A DNA stretch of 64,000 nt from positions 1,551,501 to 1,615,500 of the forward strand of contig NC_081414.1 in assembly GCF_030272615.1 (NCBI RefSeq). Direction: 5' to 3'. Shown here in pieces: positions 1 to 9,332 of the stretch (position 1 is the stretch's first letter; each line of letters opens with the position of its first letter). Below the pieces are notes generated by a model. It was not told where the DNA came from. It was given only the letters and a program-made list of their open reading frames with translations, and made no database searches. The DNA comes from Cryptomeria japonica (Eukaryota > Streptophyta > Pinopsida > Cupressales > Cupressaceae). The position numbers and the translations under genes were made by a program.

Positions 1-276
1 GTTTGGCTTGGGGTTGGAATCCCTAGCCCTAGTGACGTTCCTCACTTTCTCAATAAGAGAGCTCTGGTGATTTGGTTCTTGTTCTTGGGTAATTTTAAGA
101 CAACTTCAGTTCTGGAGCATTGTCGTCATGCGGCTGAGGGATTTCAGTTCCTCAAATGTTTCTTCGACCTAGAACCTGCCCCTGATATAGATTGCATGAA
201 GGACTTCACCAAGAAGTTGATGAAGGAGCGTCAACTTGAACTTGAGGAGGAAGCTGGTGAAGCTAACGAGCCCTAG
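1..276 (+). CDS. 3' coding tail of an unidentified gene (partial)
   Basis: The frame is open from the first base of the window to a TAG at 274-276, giving at least 91 codons and no visible start, so the gene begins upstream. The C-terminus is charged and Glu-rich (it ends in EEEAGEANEP) and is preceded by a Lys/Arg-rich helix-like stretch (KDFTKKLMKERQ). I do not recognise the family. It could be the last exon of a host gene or the end of a retroelement protein. The AT-rich sequence after the stop, with ATAATATGTAATG near 365, looks like a plant 3' UTR. Coding status is inferred only from the open frame and composition. Confidence 0.35.
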   Translation, partial: VWLGVGIPSPSDVPHFLNKRALVIWFLFLGNFKTTSVLEHCRHAAEGFQFLKCFFDLEPAPDIDCMKDFTKKLMKERQLELEEEAGEANEP

Positions 277-1689
277 GTGTTTCTTTTCAGAGAATTCTCC
301 TGTGTTACCTATGTAGTCTCTTTAGTTTCTGTTAAGTTTAAGATATTTTGTTTCAAACAAATGATAATATGTAATGGCTAAGTTAGTTTTGGCTGTGTCG
401 TTGCTTCTTGCTCATTTTACATCTTGACATTGCAAATTGCATTTTGTTGGTAGCACTGGTTCAAGACAGGTGGGGGGTAATAGGATTGGCCACATTTTAG
501 GGGTCCTCTGCCTACTTAATTAACCTGCTAGAGTACTTAATCGACCTGCGCTAATTAATCAGTGAATTAATAAGCCTGCTAGCCCCCCACCAATTATACT
601 TGCTAGAATAACCATCCAATTAATCAGCTTGCTAGAATAACAATTAATCAGGGGCTTGGCTCTGATGGGTTCGTTTGTTGCGAGCTGTAATGGGTTAGCT
701 CTGATCTATTGTAGATTCTAAAAGAAAGAATGGATGGGCTAGGGCTTCCTTTTGCCACTTTTATTTTTCTATTGTTTCCTTGTCAAGTTTCTTTTGGAGC
801 GTCTCTTCTGCAGGTTGAGTTGGTAGTGGGGGATATGTACCCTGTAGAATGTTTATCTATTCATTTTGCCCCTATTATTATAAGGGAATCACTGTTGATA
901 TTTCTGATTTCTGCATACATTTTCCTTCTTGCTGCCTCTGAGAACATTGCTGCATGAGTGGCCAATTGAGCAGCTTCAACAGGGGTAGTGTCTTGAAGCC
1001 TATGTACAATAAGATGTCCTACAATTCTATGGGGGTGCCAATCCATCTGCCGTGATTAATCAAATTGGTGAAGCTGCTGCCCATTAGGGTTTCACATGTT
1101 TTGCTGTAAACTTGGTTTAGATAGGCCTTTTCAGGGATGGTCTGACTTGTTATTTTGGATCTGGGTATGGGCTGGTTGAACCTTTGCATTCTGTATAATC
1201 ACTGTATATTTTGTTTAATATTAATAAAAAAAACTGCTCATTTACTTAAAAAATCAATGATATGCAAACCAACATTCTTGAGCTGCATGGTGTCTTTTTT
1301 AACAAATGAGGCAAACAAGACTTGTCTCTTGCTTACCTTGTTGAATGCCTATTTGAACTCTTTTATTTCCTCCATGGGCTGCCTTGAGCTGGCTGGTTTA
1401 TGCAAGTTTCATGAGGTTGTGATGCTCTACTTCTTCCTTTGGGAAGCTCTCTTCTGTTGGGAGCTGATTTGCAATCCTCTGTAGTGCCTGCCTAAGGTAT
1501 TTCAAAATAAAAAATTGCATCCATCAATTTTCTGCTAGCCTGGAAAAACTGTTCATTGCTGATCATAAAATGGAAGATGTTAGGCGGTGGCAGGCAGACC
1601 TTTTAAACAGGATAGCTGAACCACTAAAGCAGCCAATCCTCTAATAATGTGGCACATTTATTCTTAACACCTGTGATTTCCCTCAAACA
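277..1689. other. Non-coding stretch with short degenerate repeats
   Basis: I see no recognisable gene. Between about 505 and 655 an AT-rich motif (AATTAATCAG...CTTGCTAGAATAAC) recurs several times in degenerate form. A 61-codon minus-strand frame (1046-861) contains an amphipathic-looking PVEAAQLATHAAMFSEAARR segment that could be a relic exon, but no family is recognised. Other open frames here are short and compositionally unconvincing. Confidence 0.4.
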
Positions 1690-2183
1690 AAGACTAAGTG
1701 ATAATTAACTAAAAGTCACAAGGTTTCTGAAGGGTCTTAACGATTGGAGATATAAGTGGTATATAAAGAGGATAAATCAAAGGGAAAAAGTCATCAATAT
1801 ATGAAGAAATATTATATATTTTTACTTGTGAATTATTCAACCACCGAGGACGAAACCACTCAAAGATTGGATATTTAAGGATGGAAATCCTTAATTTCTC
1901 TTACCAAGTTAGTGGACAAAAACCCCTAACTTCAGATAGAAATTTAGAAAACATTTCAAGATGTTTATACAAGAGAGGAAGCTGCAAAATTGAAGAAAGA
2001 TTACACTAGAATATAAGTTTAATTTTTCAAATTTGTGCTAAATCTTAAAATACAAAGTTTAAAATTATCAAAATTGTATGTTTAAAGTTAATTAATATTT
2101 ATAATTAATTATGCAAGTATTATTATGAGTGTGGACTATTTATTTAAGGCAAAAATAAGGAATATTTAGAAAGGGACATTACA
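1690..2183 (+). repeat. LTR (3' part) of a Ty3/gypsy-type element
   Basis: The sequence ends ...GACATTACA and is followed two bases later by a tRNA-Met-type primer binding site, as expected at an LTR/internal boundary. A TATA-like element (TATATAAAG) lies at 1760-1768, about 420 bases before the proposed LTR end. The 5' limit is arbitrary because I found no second copy to compare. The following sequence reads as a decayed gag, which supports the orientation. Confidence 0.4.
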
Positions 2184-2185
2184 AT

Positions 2186-2197
2186 TGGTATCAAAGC
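2186..2197 (+). promoter_or_regulatory. Primer binding site, tRNA-iMet type
   Basis: TGGTATCAAAGC differs from the standard plant PBS TGGTATCAGAGC by one base. It lies two bases after an LTR end in CA. It would prime minus-strand DNA synthesis. Confidence 0.55.
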
Positions 2198-2743
2198 AGA
2201 ACTTCTGCCAGCCTGCAGATCTAGATTCAGTTTATGCAGTGTAGCCAAAGAGACCAAATGGCTTTGGAGAGAGAAAAGAGAAATCTAGAGGCAACATTAC
2301 AGCAGGCTACCCCCCAAATTAGTGCTAGAGGAAAGAATAAGATGAGCAATCGAGAGGTAAAATGAGACAAGGGCAAACAACACAGTTACTCCTTCAAACA
2401 GTTCGGAATAGGAATAATACAATCAGTTCCTTTAGGCCTGCACAAACTAATGGAGGAGATGGTAGTAATTCAGTTTATCTAAAAAATAACAATAGAACTC
2501 CATTGGATCACCACTTAGAATAACACAACCCACATTCTTTGCTAGAGATGACTCACGGGAAGAAGAGCAAATCCTGACAGCACATGGCTTCGTTTAGTGT
2601 ATAGATGCATATTCAAGACTTGAGTCAGATCTTAGAAAACAGATTCCATTTATACAATTTCATAATGCAAGATCAAGAAATATTTCAAGAGGGGAAAAAA
2701 GACAACCCAACAAAGATCTTCAACAAAGGTTAAGTAAGGTGAT
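2198..2743 (+). pseudogene. Ty3/gypsy gag, N-terminal half (split by a later insertion)
   Basis: This is a decayed low-complexity gag N-terminus rich in Gln, Asn and Arg. Successive frames give segments such as NNNRTPLDHH and, at the end, DLQQRLSKV, with several stops. The codons just before 2743 (...Gln-Arg-Leu-Ser-Lys-Val) run in frame into Thr-Leu-Ser-Thr-Phe-Asp-Gly at 25961 onward, which is the usual start of a Retrotrans_gag domain. The break coincides with a TGTTGTGACG long-LTR terminus at 2744 and a GTGAT/GTGAC duplication. I infer one gag gene interrupted by a 23-kb nested block. Family assignment rests on the C-half. Confidence 0.45.
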
Positions 2744-3260
2744 TGTTGTGACGTTTTTACACATCGCCCCATTGCAAATGGGGACCCCCCTTTTTTGCTC
2801 ATAGGTTAGTTCTTTTGCTTAGTTTTCTTAGCTTGGCAGTAGTTTCTTTAGTCATTAACCTTTTGCTTGTGAGAAGATGCAGTGCTTTGATTATCAGGAT
2901 GTGATCAAGTCAGCATGTCCATGTCTTGGACTAGGATGGGCAAACAACCTTCAACTTCTTTTTGTCAAAAATGCTTAAGTATTGGATAGGATTCAAAACT
3001 TCATTGAGCAAGGATTCACAATGCAACCCATAGGTTAAGTCATGGGATAGGTGTTGGTTAACAGATTTGTCCTTCTTAAGCACCTTTTAAAAATGACTCC
3101 CAAATGCCCAAATTGAAAGACAAAAACAAGAACCAACAGTTGAGTCACTTGCAATGGTGAGTGCAAGTGCTCTCTGAATTTTGATATGAAGGTACAACTC
3201 CCTTCGTTAGATAAAAATGTATATTTTCTGAATATGCTTTTAATCAGAAAGCAATAAAGG
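2744..3260 (+). repeat. 5' end of a long LTR (same family as the solo LTR at 8869)
   Basis: The first ~50 bases nearly match the start of the 8869 solo LTR, including TGTTGTGACGTTTT and CCCCATTGCAAATGGGGACC. That segment is itself a near-palindrome (CCCCATTGCAAATGGGG). Similarity fades afterwards, so the length is uncertain. Confidence 0.45.
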
Positions 3261-3825
3261 CAACTAACATCTGCTCATAGCCATGACACAGATGCAAATA
3301 GCAGATTTATAATGAAGTGAATGAAGATAAGTAAAACACAGTTTAATTACCCACACCCACGAAAATACCCTTTCCAATAGAATCAAAATGCCTTGGACTC
3401 TGATTGAGTCTCTCTCATGCCTCAAAGGACAAGGGGGATTAGAAAACCCAGGCAAAGAGCTAACAACAAATTTCTTTCCAACATACAAATTATTTCTGAA
3501 ATCAAAGTTTCAGAATTAAATGCATATACACAGTTTGATGTAACAGAAAAGGCAATGAAAGGTAATTACAAGAGAAACAAAGCTCATAGTAACCAAAAGA
3601 AAATATTGACAGATATGTAGATCAACAAATCTTTTTTATTTCGTCAATGCCAAAATGTGTGCTCACAGACTCAACACTTCTGAAAAATAAAATAGTGTCG
3701 TCTAGAAAAATACGCTGCCCTCTCTTTTTAACAACAAAAAAGAAAAAGAATCCCATCTTTTTCCTTTCATTACATATATATAGCCTCTTTTTTTTAAGAG
3801 ACTTGCAGTTATCAATAACTGATTC
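3261..3825. other. No recognisable gene
   Basis: The stretch is AT-rich with only short overlapping frames on both strands. It may be part of the 5' long LTR or of the LINE that follows, but I see no domain or repeat to decide. Confidence 0.3.
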
Positions 3826-4035
3826 TTGAAAAGATTATTTATTTCCTTATCACTTAACATTCCCGTGAATACACACATCTTCCGTGAAGGCAACCAAGTT
3901 GCGGACTTTCTTGCTAATCACGGGATTGCTAAATCTCTGCCAGCTATCTTGTCGCCTGCGAATGCAGTTAACAGAGATCTTCAACAAAGATTATTAGAGG
4001 ACAACGCTCACATCCCAAAGTCGAGAATTGGATGA
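3826..4035 (+). pseudogene. RNase H-like C-terminus of a LINE polyprotein
   Basis: The frame contains HIFREGNQVADFLANHGIA, closely matching the end of the RNase H domain of plant LINEs (typically H-V-x-R-E-x-N-x-x-A-D-x-L-A), where the Asp of VADFLA is one of the catalytic acidic residues. Only about 70 codons remain and the upstream catalytic motifs are missing, so it cannot be active. The stop at 4033-4035 probably approximates the natural end of the polyprotein. An AT-rich block precedes it. Confidence 0.6.
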
Positions 4036-4252
4036 TCGGTTGGTCGTTTTTGTTCCAAGGATAAGAGAAGGTACGCTCTTATTCGGCTGTTCATGCGGGC
4101 TGGCAGATGAATCCTCGGCAACCCATCCCACCTTTGATAGCCCGTGAGAGAGAGAAGAAGGGGACTGAAAGGACCTAGAGGGTTCTAGAAACAGTTGATC
4201 TTTTTATAGCTAAGAGAAGCCAGATCAGAGGGGTGCATTCAGAGTAAGCAAG

Positions 4253-4828
4253 ATGGTTCATAGGTTCGGTTTGAGCTGCCTCTGCCGCGAGGAGACGCTG
4301 AAAGCCCAATGCGAACGTCTATTTGATATATACATCGAAGGCCAGAACGCTATACAGGGATTGCTCGATGATGCATTCAGTGAGGAGCGGCACTGGTGCG
4401 ACGACTTTATATACGAGATCATCTTGTGTCTATTGGTGGACGTTTTACCGTCAAAGGAAGCCTGCGTGGAGAAATTGGTGGGCTTCATAAGGGAAGAAGA
4501 TATTGAATCCGTAGGAGGAGTGGTGTTGGAAGTGGAAGAGGAATGGGCTAGCATACTTGGCCCGTATTTCAATCCCCTGGCATTTCTTTCTGATGCGGAG
4601 TGTTCGGACCTCGAGGACGAAATCTGGCTTGCTGCCGAAGCACTCAGAATGAGGAAGGAGGAATTTATGGTGGAGGCATGGGAGGTTTTCAGAGTGGGAG
4701 TCAAGAACATAGATATGGGGCCTTTTAGAAGGATGATGATGAAGCAAGACGGATGGCTGTCGGAAGGGAATGTCGACAAGGTGGCGACCATAGGCATGCG
4801 TGTGGCCACCATTCTTAGGCTTATGTAA
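4253..4828 (+). CDS. Uncharacterised 191-residue acidic protein in the LINE tail
   Basis: An uninterrupted ATG-to-TAA frame of 191 codons lies 218 bases after the LINE RNase H stop and about 120 bases before the A-tail. The product is strongly acidic and helix-prone, with many Glu and Asp residues and few prolines. It has Cys near the N-terminus (SCLCREETLKAQC) and ends in a basic/hydrophobic segment (MRVATILRLM). I see no signal peptide or membrane segment and do not recognise a domain. It is less AT-rich than its flanks and has no stop, whereas neighbours are badly decayed. It may be an extra LINE ORF, a transduced host exon or a young gene. Antisense frames across the same span are shadows. 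Confidence 0.55.
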   Translation: MVHRFGLSCLCREETLKAQCERLFDIYIEGQNAIQGLLDDAFSEERHWCDDFIYEIILCLLVDVLPSKEACVEKLVGFIREEDIESVGGVVLEVEEEWASILGPYFNPLAFLSDAECSDLEDEIWLAAEALRMRKEEFMVEAWEVFRVGVKNIDMGPFRRMMMKQDGWLSEGNVDKVATIGMRVATILRLM

Positions 4829-4966
4829 TAAGCTATATGTAATTTGTAATTTTCTTTGAAGTTTGCTGTGGCTGTTCAGAAAATCTCGTTATGTAAGACT
4901 CTTTTGGATTAATATAGGGCGCTATCCCCATCTAGATAGCACTTGCTAAAAAAAAGAAAAAAAAAA

Positions 4967-5514
4967 TTCCCTTGAATACAATTCTCACCTTAGGGAAATA
5001 AAGCTCAAATATTTTAATACATAATTTCCCTTGCTAGCCTCGGTGAATACTTTTTCACTTATAGGTGAAAATACTTGCCCACTTTCCTTAGTGTTTGAGT
5101 TTATATGAGTAAGAACCCAAGTATCTCCCAATTAATGTGACTGTCATTGACAGTTTTGACAGTGCTGTGCTCTGTTATTCATATCTTATGAACCATACAT
5201 ACTTTTGGAAATCGCTTCGGTGAGGATTTAGAAAATTAGGTTTTTTAAAACATATCAAATATTCTTCGAGATCCAATGGTTGAATTGAGAGTTATGCCCC
5301 CCACACAGAGACTGATTTTTCTGTCTAAAAACAAAAAAACTCAGAAAATCCGTGGTTACAGGTTGCATTGAAGCTTGACATTGAGCCTTAGACAAATCAT
5401 CATTATCAGCTTGTTTGGTAAACCAACATGCTATACTATTTCTTTAAAACATTGAACAACTCATGCCAACGTTATTGGATTATTAAACTCACTAAATTTT
5501 TAACTCACACACTC
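4967..5514. other. No recognisable gene
   Basis: The stretch follows the LINE poly(A) tail and is AT-rich. No frame, repeat or RNA gene is supported. Confidence 0.35.
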
Positions 5515-5965
5515 TGAACCTGCATCTGTTTAATCTAATGAATCTCTGAACTCTAAATTTGAAACTCTGAAATTGAACCTGCGAACTCATTGAACTTTGA
5601 ACCCGAACATGAACTTGAACTTGAACTTTGAGCCCGAACTTTGAACTTGAACCCAAACATGAACTTGAACCTGAACTTTGAGCTCGAACTTGAACCTTGA
5701 ACCTTGAACCCGCGGGGTTCAATCAGAAGGTTCAAAATTACAAACTTTGCCCACAATATGCTTCATTAATCACTTTTTCTTCACATTTAGTTGCGCGTTG
5801 AACCTTGAACCTTGAACCAAAAAAGGTTCAAAGTTCAAGTTTAATGACCAAAAATTACAAAGATCTTACACTCATAAAACTAAAGCTGCGATACATCCCC
5901 GTCCAGTTGAACTCGAACTTTGAACTTTGCAGAGGTTCAACCGACAGGTTCAAGTTCAAGAAAAA
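5515..5965. repeat. GAAC-type degenerate satellite (GAACTTGAAC / TTGAACCTTGAACC)
   Basis: Two blocks (about 5515-5720 and 5795-5965) consist of hexamer- to dodecamer-scale variants of GAACTTGAACC and TTTGAAC. Local inverted copies form hairpins, for example GAACCCGCGGGGTTC near 5706 and GGTTCAACCGACAGGTTC near 5935. The long minus-strand Ser/Gln/Phe-rich frames here are repeat translations, not genes. The context is similar to the hairpin-rich interior of long LTRs seen elsewhere in the window. Confidence 0.7.
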
Positions 5966-6000
5966 CTTCAACAAGACAAAAACCAAGAATTATACGAGGT

Positions 6001-6005
6001 AAGAC
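6001..6005. repeat. Target-site duplication AAGAC (pairs with 14880-14884)
   Basis: AAGAC immediately precedes the TGTTGTCGGG terminus at 6006, and the identical 5-mer immediately follows the ...GGGAAAACA terminus at 14879. A 5-bp duplication is typical of LTR-retrotransposon integration. It shows that the rearranged element between them is bounded as one insertion. Confidence 0.75.
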
Positions 6006-6179
6006 TGTTGTCGGGTAATTAAGCATTAAGGTAAATTGTGTTAGCATTGGCAGTTAACCCGTCGGTTGTCGGAAGTTGGCACCGGGCAACTGACCAGACT
6101 CCTTTATATTGTATTTGTTTCCAGTCTTTGGACATGCTATTGTAGTCAAACATATTGCTATCATTGTATGTACTGGCTT
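6006..6179 (+). repeat. 5' LTR of element A, truncated to its first 174 bp
   Basis: The sequence from TGTTGTCGGGTAATTAAGC to TACTGGCTT matches the first two thirds of the LTR at 14612 base for base with few differences. It stops abruptly at the junction with the inverted gag. The shared bases CTGGCTT (6173-6179) belong to both LTR and gag, so the junction has about 7 nt of microhomology. Confidence 0.75.
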
Positions 6180-7135
6180 TCCATTTTACCCAGCAATTCT
6201 TTCAGCCTCCGACTGTATGCCCGTACTGTCTCCTTGGTACCTTGTTTGGTATTGTATATCTCGGCTACGATTTCATTGTCATCACGGAGCAACCGAAACT
6301 CCTCGAATTCCTTCTGTAGATTGGTCCATGTGGCCACTTTTTGCTTGTCAACATCAGAGTACCAATCTATGGCAACTCCGCGTGACGTGGCTGAGAATTG
6401 CTGTACCCAGTTATTGTGGTCCGTCACTCCGTTGGCGGACCAAATAGTTTCACATGTACAACAGTGCCATATGGGGTCTTCTTTGCCGTCCCCTGTGAAC
6501 TTTGGCAATTTCTATTTACTTGCCATCCCATCGTTGGGTCTCGCTCCTCCGATGCCTTGTGTGCTTGTACTTGGTGCCTCCGCCTCCGCCTCCAACACCT
6601 GATCCTCCACTCGTGGGTCCTCCAGAGAAGGTTGCTGACCCCGAACCAAACAAATTGCCTCCCGTACAATACCCTTGTGCTCCCCCGGCACCTTCAGCCG
6701 TACCGTTACCTTCGGTCGTCTCCCTCCGGTTGTCCTCCGAAATGGACAAGTTCTTTAGTAGGTCTTTGGTAGCGTGGATCAGGTTTAGACTTTGCCTTGT
6801 TTGTTCCACCAACTCTTCATGACTTTTTACCCTACGGTGGTATTCTGGCGAATTGTAGAGTTCTCCTTCGGCACCCTCCGTGACTCCTAGGTTCCCTTCG
6901 GGCAACCCTACGACAGTGTAGAGAGTATAATTCTCTCTGTCTATCTCTGCCTCCGCAACTTCCGTGACACCTTTTGGGTTCTCTGCGAGCAACCCTCAGC
7001 CAGTCGTCCCTTGGCAAGCTGCCTTAGCCTACGCCTTCGTTCTATCTGCTGTCTGATATTCAACGCCCTTTGTGCCACTTCCCATTCGTCACTTTGTATC
7101 TTTTTATTTTTGTCCTTATTTAGTATATTGGGCAT
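6173..7135 (-). pseudogene. Element A gag (inverted, truncated)
   Basis: The protein starts with MPNILNKDKNKK at 7135, like MPNLLNKDRNKK at 30991 in element B. It has a variable Gly-rich linker and then a Retrotrans_gag-type core (VAIDWYSDVDKQKVATW, LRDDNEIVAEIY, RAYSRRLKELLGKMES). The frame shifts around 6990-6940 and a TAG at about 6513 replaces the Gln seen at the same place in element B. The gag ends at 6173 in the middle of the domain, where element B continues through four zinc knuckles and protease. The product would have formed the virus-like particle shell; this copy cannot. Confidence 0.65.
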
Positions 7136-7269
7136 AAATCATTTCCGTACATAGCAAGCACACACCATGTACAAAAAAAACTTATTATTTTCCCTCGTAC
7201 ATAATGTATGTCACTAACATACTCATTACAATGGGGGTGTTCTTATTTATTCTCTCTGACCGTCAGAGT

Positions 7270-7614
7270 TCATGTATTGCGCTCATCTTCTTGGCGCTCC
7301 TTGAATTCTCGTAGAATTTGCTGCCGCCGGTTCTCTCGGTAGATGTCTTCCCTTCGGTTCCAGAGAGCCAAAAATCCTTGTGCCAAAAGGTTAGGCAGTT
7401 CGCTCATCAACCAATTCACAATGAGGCTTACTCTGAGCGAACTCCAGACAACATCTTTTGAGACATCTTCGGCGGTGGCTTCCCTCCGTACGTGTGTTTC
7501 AATTGCCCCCTGTAGGATGCAGGAGAAATCCTTCGTGAGTGTCTTTTCCCCCTTGAACAATTCTTCGGGTTCTCTGTCAGGGTCACTCGTTCCTTCTGGT
7601 AATGGTTGTCCCAT
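7270..7614 (-). CDS. Element A leader ORF, unknown function
   Basis: An open 114-codon frame lies between the PBS and gag on the minus strand, starting MGQPLPEGTSDPD. It is charged and helix-rich, with a Trp-containing centre (DVVWSSLRVSLIVNWL) and a basic C-terminus (RRQQILREFKERQEDE). Element B has a related but shorter frame at the same place (MGLPVGEMNPEAD at 30802, stopping after 34 codons). A pre-gag ORF is unusual in plant LTR elements. It could be a leader peptide or a remnant of an N-terminal gag extension. No domain is recognised. Confidence 0.4.
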   Translation of the reverse strand: MGQPLPEGTSDPDREPEELFKGEKTLTKDFSCILQGAIETHVRREATAEDVSKDVVWSSLRVSLIVNWLMSELPNLLAQGFLALWNRREDIYRENRRQQILREFKERQEDERNT

Positions 7615-7664
7615 TATCTGTGTGCCATGTAGTACGTCCTTTTCCCCGTTGCTCCCAGGTTTTT

Positions 7665-7684
7665 ACTTAGGCAATGACGCCAAA
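7665..7684 (-). promoter_or_regulatory. Primer binding site of element A (TTTGGCGTCATTGCC)
   Basis: Read on the minus strand, TTTGGCGTCATTGCCTAAG directly follows the LTR terminus (...GGAAAACA). Element B has TTTGGCGCCGTTGCC at the same place. This PBS class is usual in Athila/Tat-type Ty3/gypsy elements. Confidence 0.6.
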
Positions 7685-7954
7685 TGTTTTCCCCGTAGGG
7701 TGTCAGGTTAAGACATTGCATAAATGACAGAAGTACACAGAATATATGGAACTCACAAGTGTTCTATTGATTCATAATAAGCCAGTACATACAATGATAG
7801 CAATATGTTTTTGACTACAATAGCACGTCCAAAGACTGGAAACAGAAACAATATAAAGGAGTCTGGTCAGTTACTCGGTGCCAACTACTGACAACCAACG
7901 GGTTAAATGCCGATGCTAACACAATTTACCTTAATGCTTAATTACCCGACAACA
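7685..7954 (-). repeat. Complete LTR of element A on the minus strand (270 bp)
   Basis: On the minus strand it runs TGTTGTCGGGTAATTA ... ACCCTACGGGGAAAACA, closely matching the plus-strand LTR at 14612-14879. It is followed by PBS and gag on the minus strand, so it is the natural 5' LTR of the inverted block. Its orientation is opposite to both outer LTR copies. Confidence 0.75.
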
Positions 7955-8151
7955 TCATGTAATTACCCGATATCATAGTACGTGAGCATAATTAGGGAAA
8001 GAAGTCGAAACATCCTGCAACCGTACAAGAGCAAAATTTGCCACGCTGTACACACTAAGGCAGCCATACAACCATACCTGATTTGGCGAAAAAGACAGTT
8101 AGGACACTGGGAACGGCTAGCATTTGAACCTCAGGAAACAAAATTCAGTCG

Positions 8152-8868
8152 ATGGAGCAGGCAACTAGAAGGTTGAAGAAATTAGATTGGCAAAGGAGGC
8201 TACAGGAATCCCAGAGAGGACAACACGGAAAGGATTCAATGGGTGACCAGCAGGATGCGAGCCGGGGGAGGGCTGTGGTGCAGGATGCACGCACGCACAA
8301 AGTCACACCAGCCATTGTGACGTTTGAGGGACTAACTGCAGTACGTGCAGACAATGGTGGGAAACGACCCTAACCCTAGCCGATATTGAGGTCAAAGTAG
8401 CCCTTGCCAAAGCACGCGTCCATGACACAGTACAAATGCCCATCTTTTCTATTAAGGAATTTGAACCATGCTTGCGCACTCTAATCAAAACCTATGATCC
8501 AGAGTTGCGTACGTCGTCATTTAAGTTTCAACATACAGATATCATAGTCTCTTTCAATCTGGATGATTTCTAGAGGGTTTTTGGCATCCCGAATAAAGGG
8601 AGAAAGATTGACAAAAATGCAACGACGATGTCCCAAGAATGGAAAACGCAACTGTTAAAATAAATGTGCTAGGATGATTTGACGACAGTCGGCTGGGCAA
8701 GGATTCTAGCACGGCAGGGTAGAGGGTTAAAGAAAACATTGCTGAAACCTGGCATCTGGCAGTGCTTGCTCGATTTGATGCAGAGTCGATTAACTGGCGC
8801 AAGTAGGGCGTCGGATGCAGCGGTACCTATGATTGCACTGATGCAGGGCCTGAAGAAAGGTACGGTAT
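8152..8868 (+). pseudogene. Element A accessory ORF, 5' half
   Basis: After a short basic start (MEQATRRLKKLDWQRRL) and a frameshift near 8370, the frame reads a globular segment: FSIKEFEPCLRTLIKTYDP, IIVSFNLDDF, RVFGIPNKGRKI, GWARILARQGRGLKKTLL. In-frame stops occur near 8571, 8658 and 8664. The segment looks like a folded domain of plant transposon-associated proteins (a region positioned around a short F-x-I-P motif), but I cannot name it with certainty. At 8868 the frame is cut by the solo LTR and resumes at 12883. It is not gag, protease, RT, RNase H or integrase. Confidence 0.5.
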
Positions 8869-9028
8869 TGTTGTGACGTTTTCATTCATTGCCCCATTGC
8901 AAATGGGGACCCATGTTTTTTGCTTTTTAGGGTTTGTTTTCTAGGTCTTTTAGGGTTTTGTCCGTTGGCCTTTGCATTTTGAGTGTCACCAAGGGGATCA
9001 CATGGATAGCAAGTCCGGCTTGAGTGAT

Positions 9029-9190
9029 GTCCTGATCCTGAAATTTGGCTAAGTCTAGAAAGTCCTGATCTTGAAATTTGGCTAAGTCTGAAAGTCTTGA
9101 TCCTGAAATTTGGCTAAGTCTGGAAAGTCCTGATCCTGAAATTTGGCTAAGTCTGAAAGTCCTGATCCTAAAATTTGACTAAGTCTGGAA
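9029..9190. repeat. Five tandem copies of a 32-33 bp unit
   Basis: The unit GTCCTGATCCTGAAATTTGG + CTAAGTCTGGAAA repeats five times with a few substitutions, near the 5' end of the solo LTR. No coding potential. Confidence 0.85.
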
Positions 9191-9332
9191 ACTGAAAAAC
9201 CTCAAAAAAATAGATTTTGCAATATAACTCCTGGAGGTCTGAAACCACTCTCAAACATCCTGAAAGTATATATCACTTATACTTAAATGTTATATTCCAT
9301 AAAAATTATCTTGTCGGAGAGTTCAAAAAGTC

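Larger units (their letters stand above)
3826..4966 (+). mobile_element. LINE (non-LTR retrotransposon) 3' end
   Basis: An RNase H-like C-terminal segment (3864-4035) is followed by a 3' region ending at an A-rich tail (4948-4966, A with one G). Just before the tail is GGGCGCTATCCCCATCT, resembling the short GGGCGCTACCCC motif common just before poly(A) in plant LINEs. The 5' part (endonuclease, RT) is absent, as usual for truncated LINE copies. A separate intact ORF sits between RNase H and tail. I could not identify a clear target duplication. Confidence 0.5.

Noticed and set aside
4258-4812. 184-codon minus-strand ORF
   Set aside because: It is antisense to the acidic 191-codon ORF; its Ser-rich composition is what reverse-complemented Glu/Asp/Leu codons produce.
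5492-5756. Ser/Gln/Phe-rich minus-strand proteins
   Set aside because: They are translations of the GAAC satellite, with equal openness in two frames.
6066-6822. Plus-strand ORFs of 106-178 codons
   Set aside because: They lie opposite the element A gag; the minus strand aligns with element B gag and these do not resemble any protein.
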